DNA from: Chlamydomonas sphaeroides | Taxonomy: Eukaryota; Chlorophyta; Chlorophyceae; Chlamydomonadales; Chlamydomonadaceae | Direction: 5' to 3' | DNA length: 64,000 nucleotides | NCBI GenBank assembly: GCA_001662425.1 | Contig: BDDC01000018.1 | Span: 20,279 to 84,278 of the forward strand | Shown here: one piece after another, positions 24,401-37,600 of the stretch | Layout of the letters: the number at the start of each line of letters is the position of its first letter | Position numbering within the stretch: position 1 is the stretch's first letter | The notes under the pieces: generated by a model | The model's database searches: none | What the model saw: the letters and a program-made list of their open reading frames with translations, nothing else | Told to the model about the DNA's origin: nothing | Position numbers and translations under genes: made by a program

Positions 24401-27400
24401 ACTCGGCTGGCTTGCGGCGTGGCAGGGGCGCGGCGGACACGCTGTCGCGCGCGGCCGAGGCGCGTGCTGCACCGAGGAGGCGCCGCACAGCGTCGAGCTC
24501 GCCTGAGGCGGTGGGTACGGGGCAGAATGCGGGCTGCTCTGCGGGCTGGTGCACGACCCCGCTGCGTTGACTTGAACTTGAAGTGGGCCCTGCCTGTGTG
24601 CCCAACAGCGGCCTCGGTCGCCCATCGCGCCGCTGCAGCATCCCGTCTGGCGCCCTGCCGGGGCGGCCCCTCCAGGTGAGGGGCCTGCGTGCGGCACGCT
24701 GAGCCGGGACCGATCCGGGTGCACCCACGCGCTCCTAGCATGCCGCCCATGCAATTGCTAGGGGACCTGCCAACTGCCATCGGCACGGTTCGGCTGACCT
24801 CCGCAGGGGCGCGCTCGGCGCCGTCGTCGCCCGACTACAAGGACGCCGCGCAGGCAGTGGCGCGTGCCGCCAAGGCGCAGCTGCTGCGCTTGCAAGCCGA
24901 GGCAGGGACCAGCCCCGAGCGTGCACGCCAGCAAGCAGCTGCTGGCGCCGAAGCTGTCGCTGCCGCCGCCGCAGCAGGCGCCGGCCAGCGCAGCGGCTCG
25001 CCGCTGCCAGCTCGAGGCGTCTCGGCATCCCCCGAGGTGCTCGGCCGCAGGCACGGCCAGCAGCCCCACCGCCACAGCCAGAGCCTCGGGGCTGCGGCGG
25101 CGGCAGTGGCTCTAGCAGCTTGCGCCCCTCCGGCCCGACCCCCTGCGAGGCGGTCGCTGCAGGGCGCCCTGCAGTCCGGCTTGATGGGCGCCTCGGACCC
25201 GGCCTCGCGCGCTGGCGGCACCGGCAGCAGCCAGGGCAGCTGGCTGGGGGCTGCGCACCGGGGCCAGCCGTCGGGCTTGGCTAGCGTGGCGGCTGCAGCC
25301 GCCGGCGCCGCTAGCCGCATCGACGACCTTCGGCGGCAGGTGGAGGAGTCCTCTCGCGAGACCGCTCGCCTGCGGCACATCGCTGACGTCGCGGCCATGC
25401 CGCTGCCGCAGCGCACGCCGCCGGGCCCGGACGCGACCGCCCTGGGGTGGGCTCCGGCCCTGCAGCCGCAGTACATGGCACGGCTGCCGGGGCCTGGGCA
25501 GCCCGCGTACGGCCTTCCGCAGCCTTCCGCCGTGCAAGGGGCTCCCAGGCTGGGGCAAGGCTATGGTGGCCCGGCGCTTGGGTGGCCGAGCAACGCCATG
25601 CCGCCAGGTCACCAGCCGGAACTAACCCATCTTGCTGGGTCCGCCCACGCTACGCTGCAGCCCATGGCCCATGCGGCGGTGGCAGGTGCACAGTACGCTC
25701 CCGTCCAGTACCACGGCGATCCTCGGGCTGATGCTGCACAGCACCCGTACCCGACTGCGCAGGCTCAGGCGCAGTGGGGTGCGGTGCCGCCGCAGGCCGG
25801 CGCGGAGCCCGCGACCAGCCCCCAACCGCAGCCGCAGATGCGGCCGCCCTCGCTGCAGCCGCACCGCGCCTCCTGGAGCGGCCATGCCAGCCTCCGCCAG
25901 TCGTACGACGACCTGGCGGCTGCGCAGCAGGCCCCCGGTGCATGGGCCGCGACGGGCGAGTCCGGCGTAGCGGCGCTGCGGCACTCGGCGCCGCTGCCGC
26001 AGCCGCAGGCCGCCTGGCAGCCACCGCCGCAGGCGCAGCAGCCTCCTGGGCACCATGTGCCTCCGCAGCCAGTGGCGCCGCCAGCGCAGCCACCCTGGCC
26101 AGCTCAGCAGGTGCTGGTCCAGCCCCATGTGCAGGGGCCGCATGCGGCGATGCAGCCACCGCCGCAGCCTGGCAGTGATGGCGCCGCCCTGCAGCAGCCT
26201 GGGCCGCCCTCTGCGCCGCCAGCACAGCCGGCCCGCGCGCCGCTGAGCCTACAGCCGCCGCCGCCGTCACTGGTGGCTTCCGCACCGCCGCACCGCCCGC
26301 AGCAGGCGCCGGCAGAAGGCCAGGCCTGGCCCCCCGGTGCGCCTCCAATGGCGGCCCCTCAAACTTGGGCCGCTCCAACCTATCATGACTCCATTAGTCT
26401 GCCGGCGGCAGGCCTGCAGCGCCACACCGAGCAGGGCCCAGCTGGCCCCGAGGAGCGCAACCAGGGGCAGCAGCAGCAGCATCCTCAACAGCAGCTCCTG
26501 CCACCGCAGGAGCAGCAGCCCGCATGGGGCACAGGCGAGGCGCAGTATGCGGCGCCGCCTCAGTACTCCACGCCACAGCCGCAACCGGCGCAGAGCCATG
26601 CAGGAGATGAGGAGTTGGACCCAGCGCAGTACTCGCTGGGGGAGTTCAGCGTCGCGCGCGCCAGCGTCGACGTTCTGGCGCCCGCCAGCGTGGATCCGTC
26701 TCTGGCCGGAACGCCCCGGTTGGCCAGCCGGCCGCCGGGCACGGGTCCGTCAGCTAGGGCCTCTCCCACGCAGGGCTATGACCTTGGGGAAGGCTGGGAC
26801 CGGCAGGAGGAGCCCCAGGAGCAGCGGGATGAGGCCGCCGCTGGAGCCCGCAGCCGGCTGATGGAGCTGAGCTTTGGGGGTGCTGCGGCGGGCGCGTGGA
26901 CCGCTACCCCGGCTCCAGGTAGGCCCGCCTGTAGGCCCTCCTGTTCAGTGCCCCTCTGCCGTGCGGGCTCATCTTCGTGTGTACCCCGCTAGCACTGCCT
27001 TTGTGGACCGACCCCTGCTGCCTCTCCTCCTGCGGCCAAGCAGGGCCACACGACGCTCGACCGCCCACAGCCGCCACCTTCCTGGCGACGCCTGGCTTCA
27101 CGCTGCGCAGCCCCGCGCCAGGGGCGGCCGGTGGAGGGGGTGGCATGACGCAGGCGGCGGTGACGCCCAGCGGCGACATGGTCGTGAGCCTCACGGACAA
27201 CACGCCCGGCGGCTCGGGCGCTCGCGTGGACGTGGCCGAGGTGCTGGCTGAGGACGCGGCCGGCCACAGGGACCAGCACATCCACCTGCACATCCACCCC
27301 CCGCCGCTGCCGGTGCTGGTGCGTCGTGTGTAGGCGCTCCGGACTGACTCTGTGTCATGCCATGCCTAGGTGATGCGGCCGTGCTTTCGCAGACATGGAA

Positions 27401-30400
27401 CCAAACTTGCTTTCGGACATCCCGCCCTGTCGCCACTGCCTCTTGCCCTCCAGAGCCCCGACACGGCCGCGACCGACGCTTCCACGCCGCAGCTGTTCCT
27501 CAACCCGTCAGCGCAGCAAGACAGGGCCCGTGCGCAAGTGTCGGTGCCGCCGCGGCCGCCGCTGATGACGCCCGCCGCTGCCAGCCCCGCCGCCGACGCT
27601 GGTACGGCGGTCACGCTCAGCGCCCTGGCGCCGCCTGGCTCCCCGCTGCATGAGAGCCTAGCGTCGGGGCGCGTGATCTATGAGAAGATCGAGCGCATCA
27701 AGCCAGCTGGCAGGGAGCACGGATCGACGGACGCGTCCATCGCTGGCGGCGACGCCGGCAGCCGCAAGTCTGGCGCAAATGCAGGCCACCGACGCAGCCC
27801 AAGCGGTGAAGGCCGGCGGTCGGGCCGGCGCCAGGGCCGCAGCCCTGGGCCGGAGCAGGGGCGCGGCGGCGGCGAGCGGCTGCTCCGGCGGGACGAGCAG
27901 CCCGGGTTTGGATACACTGGATCGCGGCACGAACACACAGAGCCACACGATGGCGGCGAGTCGAGCGGCCGTAGCAGCGGCAGCGGGCTCGCCAGCAGCA
28001 GTGGCCACGGAGGCTCAGATGCTGGGGGCCACAGCGATACCGATGATGTGGGCGGGGGCGGCGCCGGCGGTCGGGGCGCGCAGACCGGGGTGCGCAGCGA
28101 TCAGGCGGCGCCCAGCGGAGCCGGCCGCAGGGGCAGCTTACGTGCTTCGTCGGATCATGGCCACGGGCCGGAGGCGCAAGAACAGGTGTGTACCGTTCTG
28201 TGATTAAGCTCGCCCGCCGTGACCCGTGCTGGCTTCGGCAATGCCTGCTGCCCTGCTGCCCATCCCGCCACCTCCACCTTTCTCTGCTGCCACTCTACCG
28301 CTCACAGTACGCTGAGCTGCGCGACAGACTGGCTGAGGAGGCCGCCGACAGCCAGGATCTGCGCGCCCAGCTGCAGGACCTGCTGCAGCTCGCCGGCATG
28401 CGGACCGCAACGGAGCACCAGCGCGATCAGCGGCAGCCGGGAGGGGCGGGCGGTGCCGAGGCCGGCGGCTCCGGCCACCCCAACGACGGGCGCTCGGGGC
28501 CTGTGAGCACCTCCGGGCGTGAGCGCTCGCATGCACCCTCGCAGCGTAGCACGGCTTCCGGCCACGTGGCGCCAGCGGGCAGCGCCGCCGGCGCGCAGGC
28601 GGGCCCTACCGAAGCCCACCAGGAGCAGCGAGGGCCAGGGAAACATACGACGCTATCCGTGGAGCCCTCACAGGCTGAGCAGCGCGCCAGCGGCTCCCAA
28701 GCCGCGCCCAGCGTCGCCGGCAATGGCCGCAGCGGGCCCCTGGCACCCGGACTTCGTGGGCTTGCCGACGAGATTGACGCCCAGGCCCAGCGAAACCAGG
28801 AGCTGCGGCAGGACATCGCTCGGCTTGCCAAGCACCTGGCCTCTAGCCCACCAAGCGGCGGCGCTGCTGCTAGCGGCGGCCCCGCTGCTAGCGGCAACCC
28901 CGCTGCTGGCGGCACGTCAGCGGGCACGGGGCAGGACGCCCTTGCGGCCGCCATTGCTAGCTTGATGTCTGCGGTGAGGCTGGGCCTGTGGGTGGTGTGG
29001 TCCTAAGGTCCTTCTGTACTGGCCCATGGGGTCTATCCAGGGGGCGCCACATGCCACGCTCTTCCGTCGCAGGGCCAGCCGGCGCCGGCCGGCTCGCTCC
29101 GGGCGCTGGAGCAGCAGCTGATGGGCGTGACGCTGGAGAAGGAGGCCATGGAGCGGTTGCTGCTGCAGGAGCAGGCGGAGGTGCGAGCTGGGGGTGGTCT
29201 GGGGTGCAGTAGCCCTGGGCCGTTGACTCACAGCCGCTTCTTGCCCTGGCTCGGCCTGCCCATACAGGTCCGTCTGCTGCAGCAGGAGCTTGGCATGATG
29301 GGCCAGGTGGCGGACGCGCTGGAGGAGTCGCAGCGGCAGCTGCAGGTGCGGCGACTTCTTCGTGCACGCCCGACCTGCCGTGGCAAACCCCTGCAACACC
29401 GTGGTTTGGAGCAAGGTGCTGCTGCTGCCGTCCGATCTGCCCCCGGTGCTGCGCAGGAGACCCGGCTGGCGGTGGCCCACCTGCAGGCCGAGCTGCAGGA
29501 GCGCGAGCAGCAGCTGGCGGAGGCCCGGCAGCGCGAGGCGGAGCTCAAGGCGCACATGGCAGCAGAACGGGAGCGGGTGCGTGGCCCAGCCCTCCACACG
29601 GCTGATTGGGCTGTGTACGGGGCGGGAGTTCATAGGCGGAACGGGGTGTCACGTGGAGCGTGAGGCGCACTGCCACGGGCCCTGCCCTAACCCTGAACGC
29701 AGGCTGCAAGCGAGGCCGAGGCTGCTCAGCTGGAGCACCAGCAGCAGCTGCAGGAGCTCCGCGCCGCCGCCGACGCAGAGCTACGACAGCAAGCCGACGC
29801 GGCCGCCGACGCCGCAGCAGCAGCCGCGTCTGACCGCGCCGACGCCGAGGCGGCGCTGCGTGAGCAGCACGCGGCGCATCTCGAGGCCTCCCGGGCGTCC
29901 CACGCCGCGGCGCTGGAGGCCGCGGCCGCGTCCCACGCCTCCGCCTTGTCCACCGCGGAGCAGCGCGCTGCGGATGCTGAGGCCGCGCGGGAGCGCGAGG
30001 TCGCCGCGCTGCGGTCCGAGCACGAGGCCACCCTGGCGGCTGAGCGCGACGCGCACAAGCGGGCGCAGGAGGCCCAGGACGCGAAGCACCGGGCGCTGCT
30101 GGAGGAGCTGACGGAGGAGCAGCAGGCGCAGCTAGACCACCACCTTCGGCGGCTGGACGAGCTCATGGGGGAGCACCGCGAGCAGCTGGAGGAGCTGGCG
30201 GAAAGCAGCCAGCGGGAGCTGGCCGAGGCCAAGGCGAGCGGCGAGCAGGCACTGGCGGCCGCCAAGGCCGAGACGGAGCAGGCGCTGGCGGCGGCGCGAT
30301 CCGAGGCGGCCGAGGCGCTTGCGACGGCGCGGCTGGAGGGCGCGGCGGCGCTGGCGGCGGCGTTGGGCGAGGCCGCGGGGGCGCTGGAGGAGGCTCAGGC

Positions 30401-33400
30401 GCAGGGCGTGGCGGCGGTCGCGAAGGCGCGTGCGCAGGGCGAGGAGGCGCTGGCGGCCGCTCGCGCCGAGGCGCAGGCGGCGGCTGAGGCCACGGCGGCG
30501 GCGCACGCCGCCGAGGTTTCATCCGCGGCATCCAAGCTGGCCGCGACGGAGGATGCCGCCGCCATGGCAGCCCGTATCGCGGACTCAGCAGCACGTGACG
30601 CCGAGGCCATCCGGGCGTCCCTAACCTCGCAGCTCCAGGAGACGGTGGCGGCGCTTGGCGACGAGCGGCTAGCGCACGGCGAGCTGCGAGACGCACACGC
30701 GCAGCTGGCGGCGGCCGAGGTAGACGTCCGGCGGCAGCTGACGGAGCTGACGGCGCGGCTGGCGCTGGAGTCTCGGCGGGAAGCAGCCGCGTGAGTGCTG
30801 GGTTGATGCCACGAACCGCCGTCCGTCTGACAGGGCTGTGCAATTTGGGTTTACGCTGGGAGCCTGGGGCATGTGTTCCGTCGATGCTGACGTCTAGGCA
30901 CCGTCCTGGCCCCGACGCAGGGACCTGCTGGCCCGCCGCACGCTGCTGCGCCGCGCGCTGGGCCACTGGGCGGCCAACGCCGCTGACTGCGCCGCCGCGG
31001 CTCGCGGCACCGCGCTGGCCGGCGCGCACCACCGCCGCCGCGCCTGCCGCGCCGTGCTGCGCCGCTGGCATCTGTCACTGCTGCGCACCCGCGTCCTGCG
31101 GGGCATGCTGGCAGCCAACCGGTCGGACCTGGCGCGCCGGGCTCTGGCCAGCTTCAAAGCCAATGTGCTGCGCCGCAGGTGAGTGTGTAAGGGTCCGGGG
31201 TGCGGCGTACTCAGGGCCGGGCCGAGGCGTGCTCAGGGCGAGGAGCAAGCCCATGCGAGCCTTCATGCCAGGGGCAGGTCCAAGGGCCACGCGCGCGCAC
31301 GCGCGCCGCCACAGTGCGCGTTACTGCTGGAACCTCGCACGTGTCCCGCGCAGCCGCAAGGCCCGGTCACACTACACCGCCACAGCACACCGCGCGCTGC
31401 GGCTGGCGGCGCGCTGCTTCCTGGCCTGGCGCCGCCTGCACCGCGGCCACGCCCGCGCCGCGGCGCACCAGGACGACGACGCGATGGACGCCGCCGTGGC
31501 GCACCACCGGCGGAGGCAGCTGGGGGTGCTGTTCAGCGCCTGGCGCTGCTTCGTCCACGAGATCCAGCTGCCCAAGGTAGCGTACTGTGGCAATGTCAGA
31601 CGCCGCAATGTGTCCTTAACATTGGATCGGGCCCAACCTACCGTGTAGCTGGCTTCCGTACGGGCCTCGCAGCTGACAAGTGGAAACCATCTGCAGACTG
31701 GGAGGTCGCTTTGGGTGCGCCCCTGCTGACGTGTCTGCGTCCCCGTCGTGCCATATCCTGCAGACGCAACGCCGGCGGCGCGCCGCCGCCGCCTACCGCC
31801 GCCAGCTGCTGCGTCGCGCGCTGGCGGGCCTGGCGCGGCAGGTCCAGCGGCACGGCCACAAGCGGTCGCAGTTGGCCCGCAGCGAGCGCAGGTGCGCCCT
31901 GCACAGACACCTGGGATGAGTACTGCGCCAGAGAGCCGACATGACCCACACCATTCAGCAACGTCGCCCGAGCGAGCTCCGTCCCCGCTGGCCTGCAGGC
32001 ACCGCTTCTCGCTGCTCAGCCGGGTGCTGGGCGCCTGGGCGGCCTTTGTGGACGGCGGCCGCCGCAAGCGCGCGCGGCTCGCCGCCGCCGCGCTGCAGTG
32101 GGGCCACTGCGTGCTGCAGCGCTGGCGCCGCGCAGCAGCGCGCAGCGCGCAGCTCAAGCGCCGCCTGGCTGAGCTGCAGGCCGGGTAGGGCGCTTGCGGT
32201 TCCTCCTCTTCTCCCGGCTAAGCGATGGCGTGTATGCGGTGTGCCATGTCCAAGCGGTTGCTCTCGAGACAGTGTGCAAAAATGCATGCCCCATTCCACG
32301 CGCGCACCTGCCTTCAACAGGTCCAGCACTCGCCGCCTGCGCACCAGCCTGGCCCGCTGGCAAGCCTTCCTGCTGGGCCGGCGCCAGGCGGCAGTGGCGG
32401 AGCGCCTCGCAGACGAGCACCACCGCATCGCTCTGGTCAGTCCGGCGGGCTGTACACTGCCATGCACCCTCTGCATGCGCCCATGACGTGCCCGCCCTGT
32501 TGTAGGCCCCTGCCTGCTGCCCCGGGGCCCTTGCAGCTGTGGCGCCTCCACAGCCCCGGTGCACTCATCACGGCCTTCACTGCGCCGCGGCCCCTCTGCC
32601 CCCACCTGCCCCGGCCCTGCAGCTGTGGCGCTGCCTGGGCGCGTGGCTGCAGCTGGCGCAGCAGACCGCGGCCCGGCAGCTGCAGGTCAAGGGCATGAAG
32701 GAGTACCAGGCCATGATGCACGTGAGCGCAGGCAGCACGGGGCCGCGACAGCCTGGGTTTGGCCGTGGCTTGCTCGGGACCATGCATGGCTCGCGCCGTC
32801 TCGGAGCGTGCATCGAACCGCCTAGGCATGCCGCGCTGCGCCCATGCCACACCGCTAACCCGTGTCTAGCTGCTTTGGCCACAGGCCGCGCTGCGCTGGC
32901 AGCGGCTGGTGGCTCTGAGCCGCCGGCAGCAGGCGGTGGCGGAACGCGCGCTGCGGCTGTACCGGCACCGCGTGCTGGCAGCTACGCAACGCGCCGTGCT
33001 GCGCCACTGGCGCGCCGCGGTGGAGGCGCGCCGCGCGGTCATGCGCTCGGCGGCGGTGGGCTTCGTGCACGCGCTGCTGGCGTGGCGGCTGCGGCGCATG
33101 CTGCTCGGCTGGCACACGTACGTTGTGCTGGGGCTGACGGGGCTCCGGACTGAAGCGCCGTAGCGGCGTGATGCCATGATAGGCGCCTGGCGTGCTGATC
33201 TGACCTGGCCGCGTTGTGTGGTGTGCTTGGAGCAGGGTGGCGCGCGCCGCGGCGCTGGAGCGCAGCCGTGCGGGGTCGCTGGAGCTGCGCGGGCAGCTGG
33301 AGCGTACCGAGGCGCTGCTGCAGGAGGCCTACCGCCGGCTGCAGGCGGCGGGCGCCGACAGCGCGGCGCTCATCGAGCAGCTGCGGCAGGTGTGTGAGAG

Positions 33401-36228
33401 CCGTGGGGCAGCGCTGTGCGATGTGCACCACGCTCAACTAGTTCTAGGTGACACGCGCTCGACGTTTTGTGCACTACCCGCTGGCTCAACATGCCACTGC
33501 TCGCCAACTTGGCGTCTACGTGTGCGCGCCGCGCCGTTGCCATTGACCCCACGAATCGGTAGGCCCAGGCCGATGTGCTGGAGCTGCGGCAGCTGCTGGA
33601 GGACGGCGAGCGGCGGCTGATGGAGGCGTCGGCGGCGCTGGCAGAGGCGGAGGCCAGCCTACAGGTACATTGTGAGGTGCCGGCCGCCGTGCCCGGGGTT
33701 GGCTGCTGACCTAGCCGTGTCTTGAACACAGGCGCGAGGAGCCGACCTGGCGGCTCGTGCCGAGGAGCTGGCGGCGCTGGCTGCGGAGCGCGACGGCCTG
33801 CAGGAGCGCGTCGCCACGCTGCGGCAGCAGGTGCGCTGCACGGCCGGGGATGGTGGGAGAGACGGAGCGACGGACGCTGCTCGCTCAAGCTGCTCAACCT
33901 GGTCCTCACTGTGCGCGTATGTGCGCCTCGTGCAGGTGGCCGCGGGCGAGGTGTCGGTGGGCTCGCTGCAGGAGCAGGCCGCCTCGCTGCAGCGCTCGCT
34001 GGCGGCAGCGCAGGCGGGCGCCCGTGAGCTGGGGCTGTCCATGCAGCAGCAGGTGAGGGGCCGGCAGCAGGCCGTCGGCTGGGCCTGCACCGTATGTGAC
34101 TGACGCTGCAAGCTAGATGAACCGCTCGCTGTGCGATTGGATGTCCCCGGCAGGCCGCACAGTACGAGGAGCAGCTGCACGCGGCTCGCGAGGAGGCTGC
34201 GCTGGCGCGGCGCGAGGCCGGCAGCGCCGCGAGCAGCGCCAGCCGGCTGGAGCAGGCGGCGGTCGAGGGCGAGGCGCAGCTGCGCAGCGTGCGGGCGGCG
34301 CACGAGCAGCTGGTGGCGTCGCTTCGGCAGGTGTGTGGCTCAGGTACCATCTGCTGGAAGGAGGCGCTCAGCCCTGTGGCTGGTGTTTCCAGCATCCATT
34401 CACGCAATCTATGCTGCCGCCGCATGCTTCGGGACCTACAGGAGCTGCGGTGCAAGGAGAATCAAATCATGGCCCTCAGTCAGCAGGCCAGAGCCGCGAG
34501 CTCGGCGGCCGCAGCAGGTGCTGCTGCTGGGCGCCCGCCTTCGCCGCGGCCCGCGGCCAGTCGCCTTGCGGAGGCCGGCCGCAACGTGGCCCCGCAGCGG
34601 CCCTGGGCCCGCGGTGCCGCCCTGTGGCGGGAGGGCACCTCCTCGACAGCGGACTTTGACGACGGTCCGCCGCTTGGCGGCGGCCCTCGGGAGCCGCTGT
34701 TCCGGCCATCGGCGGGGGCCGTGTCGGCTGTGGCTGTGGAGCTGGCGGCGGCCGCGGCGGCGGCGCAGAGCCCGCCCGTCCACCGGCGGCCCATGTCGGC
34801 GGACCGCGCGCGCCCAAGTGCGTGCTCCCCGCTTGCTGCTGCCTGCCTTGCCCGCTCGGCAAGCTGCCGTAAAATGGACATCCTCATACCCGACGCGGCC
34901 TTGTCCTGCCCCACGCCCGTGCAGGCGCGGGCGTGGCCGCCGCCGCCGTGCTGCGCACCTCCCTGCTCCCGCAGCCGCTGCTGGCGCTGGGCGGCGGCCG
35001 GGCGGCCCCGCCCCGGACCGCCTCCTCCGCCGAGGACACCATCGACATGTGGGTGCGATCGCCGCCCTCGCTGCGCCCCTCGACCGCCTCCGACACCGGC
35101 CCCGCGCCGCCGCTGCCCACCCTGGAGCCTTCGTTGCGCTGGGCCGCGCCCCACGGCGCGGACCTGGTCGGGAGCCGCGGCGCGGGGGCCGCCGGCGCGC
35201 TGTCTGCGTCACTGCCGGACCACCCGCGGCAGCAGCTGTCGGCGGTGCTGGCGGCGGAGGAGGCGCACCGGAAGGCGGAGCTGCTGCGGCGAGCCAGCGA
35301 GGAGGAGTTCCACCGCCGGCGGGCCGCCATCCTGGGGCCGCCGGCGGTGCCGTCGCTGGGTCCTGGTGGCCGCAGGAGTGTTCCGGAAGCAGCGGCGGGT
35401 GCGGGTGCTGGCGCGGACGATGCCATCGACCGCTCGCTGCGGCAGGCGGCCGAGGCGGTGGGCCAGCTGGAGGAGCTTCAGGTGCGGAGCCAGGCGGAGC
35501 AGCGGCAGCGGACGGAGGCGGCGCAGCGGCAGCGGGCGGAGGAGGCTGCCCGTGTGCAGCAAGCGAACGAGGCCGCGCAGAGGCGGCGAGCCGAGGTGGA
35601 GGAGGAGGAACGGCGCCAACGCGAGGAGGCTGAGGGGGCAAGTCAGCAGGCGGAGGACGCGTCGCAGTGGCGGGAAACACACGATCAGCGCGGGGCTGGA
35701 GAGGTCGGCCCCGGTTGGGGCGTGGAGGTGGGGGCGCCAGAGCGCGCCGAGCCGACGGCCGTTGCGGGGTCGAGTCGTGTCGCGGAGCCAGCGCATGCGA
35801 CGGAGGCAGCGCCGTCGCGGCACGAGGCTGAGCTCAGCGCGCTCACGGCCGGCATTGTGGGGACCCTGACCAGCCTGCGGGAGGCGCTGCGCTCCTCCCA
35901 GCAGCTGCCCTTCACGTCAGGCGTCGCGACGCCGGGCCCGAGCGCCGCATCCCCAGGAGGAGGCGCGCCTGCGCCACAACTGCGCCGGAGCATCAGCGCT
36001 GGCAGCTCCGGCGCGGCTGGCTCTTTCACGCAGCAGCCAGCGGCGCAGCCGGAGGTGGCGCAGCCTGGCGCGGCAGGCGGCGGAGGGCTCGACGATGACG
36101 GCAGCGGCGGCAGCGGCAGCGGCATGGAGGCCACCCTACGGCACATGCTGCCGCAGGAAAGGGTGGCGCCGCTGGGCCGGCCGCCGCCTGCGCCGCCGCC
36201 GCTGTCACAGCGGGGGCCCGCTGTGTGA
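21409..36228 (+). CDS. Giant LRR / coiled-coil / SFI1-repeat protein, likely centriolar or basal-body
   Basis: Thirty-two exons join with unbroken phase from ATG to TGA, giving 3,670 residues. Residues about 126-327 are leucine-rich repeats with the usual cap (LGLADNLL, LSLDGNPLAQVPHYR, LPGLRSLDGRPVTEEER), as in centriolar LRR proteins such as CEP97 and centriolin. Residues about 440-1,460 are Pro/Gln/Ala-rich and disordered. About 2,050-2,480 form an Ala/Glu/Arg-rich coiled coil. About 2,481-2,896 hold a dozen SFI1-type repeats, each a helix ending in a Trp-basic core (LRRWH, FLAWRRL, LFSAWRCF, LARWQAF, LRHWRAA), which bind centrin in SFI1. More coiled coil and a disordered tail follow. Main exon groups: 21409-21785, 21899-22160, eight small exons to 24675, then 24739-26918, 27454-28185, 28308-28973, 29703-30790, 30921-31178, a run to 34330, 34442-34817, 34925-36228. 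The 23164-23288 intron starts GC. The least certain joins are at 24514-24739, including a 63-bp intron. Confidence 0.8.
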
Positions 36229-37292
36229 ACGAAGTGTAGGAGCTTCACTGTGCTAGGGCATTCCGACGTTCATGGGGCGGGGTAGCGCACGTATCGTCGG
36301 AGGTCTTACTGCAAGCTGCTGCTGCTGGCGCTCGCTGCTGGGGGACTAAGGGCGCGGGCAGCGCTGCCCAGACGGGCCTTTCACACGCGGGGTCGCTCGC
36401 TCGAGGCTGTTCCTGACGTTGCAGCACCTCGGCTGGGGCTGGGGTCGGTGTGCTGGGTGGCGGCCACCGGCCTACCTGGCGCGGCTGCCGCGTCGCGGTC
36501 AGAGCCACCCGTTACAGACAGAGACACGGCGCGTCCAATAATGCCGCGCGCCACGACCAATCATTAAACGCGGCCGCAGAGCGCGGCCGCCTGTCATCAA
36601 GGGAACCGCTTGGATATCAGGATCGGCGTGCGTCGTGGCCGTACGTTTGTCAACAAAAGAGCCCCCCTTTCCCAGTCTTGCAATGCCTGCACGCCCTGCC
36701 CCTGAGGCCCCTTCATTTACGCCAACTCGGCGGGCTGATGCGCACGTATGCTGCCCGCGCGGCCTGCTCATCACGACCTCCTCGGAGCCCTCGCTCAGGT
36801 CACTAGTTATCAACCCAAGAATTTCCAATTAAATGCAATCAGTGGCGTCCATGTAGTGTACATTTCACCACCAAGGCACCAACTACCGCCATTGGACTTC
36901 GGGGCCGACTAGGGGGGACCCTGGGGCCGACGCAGCACGCAGACCGGCTGAGATCGTCGCAGCCATCGGGCCACGATGTAGCAAGCTCGTTCAACTTATC
37001 AACACGCAAACTCGAGGTTCGGCCTCTCATTTTCACAGCCCATGCATGTAGCTAGCCCACGGCCTTGCATTGTGTTCGTACCATCACTTTTTCCTTGACG
37101 AAACCCACATACAGTGAACATGCCAATACGACCTTGCATTCCAACATCAATGCTTTTGCTTGCAGGCAGCTGCGGCTCTGCGATCCCACACCCCGCGCAA
37201 TGCAACACACGCACGCACGCACACAATAGCTAGCTAGCGTACTCATGCACCGCACGGCATGACACAGCAGAGCGCGCGGCTCATCACTCGCC

Positions 37293-37436
37293 CTCTCACG
37301 CAACCTCCACCTGCATCTGTTCTATCCCACTGCACAGCTCGGCCAAGGCCGCCTTGGGTATGGGCGACAAGGGCAGCGCAGCAAATTCCGGCGGCCCACG
37401 GCCAGCGGCGGCGCCGGGTCTTCTGATCGCCGGCAT
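37293..37436 (-). CDS. Short ORF or possible first exon, unknown
   Basis: An ATG at 37436 opens 47 codons (MPAIRRPGAAAGRGPPEF...), read on the minus strand. The context ATGCAG followed by GTGGAG at 37311 could be a splice donor, so this may be a first exon, but I find no convincing second exon. It begins immediately after the dispersed element copy at 37437-37600. The same arrangement, element then ATG, is seen at 50954. Function unknown, and it may not be a gene. Confidence 0.2.
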
Positions 37437-37600
37437 CGTTAATGATAAGCTAAAACGAAGTCAAAGAAGGAATATCTGTAACCTGCGAAAACGTGAATTC
37501 ATCGATATCTCCTGCGTAGTCTGGGACGAAAGGTGACGGCAGGCAGGCCACAAGGCCGAAGACCGGAGTGCGGCTGTGCGGCATACCTGAGCGCGTAACG
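37437..37600 (-). repeat. Dispersed element, copy 1 (reads on minus strand)
   Basis: Read on the minus strand, this aligns with 50830-50955 (+). Shared blocks include GCCGCACAGCCGCACTCC, GGAGATATCGATGAATTCAC, GCAGGTTACAGATATTCC and TTTGACTTCGTT. Copy 1 has an extra insert of about 25 bp (TTCGGCCTTGTGGCC...). Confidence 0.8.

Noticed and set aside
24739..26992. Separate gene starting at the ATG near 24740 with a 2.2-kb open exon
   Set aside because: The preceding short exon (24609-24675) and the 63-bp intron keep phase into it, and the following exons continue to the SFI1 part. I therefore treat it as part of the giant gene, with moderate certainty.
33370..35680. Long open frames on the minus strand opposite the giant gene
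   Set aside because: Antisense frames stay open because of GC-rich codon use. Their products are Arg/Pro/Ala-rich without domains.
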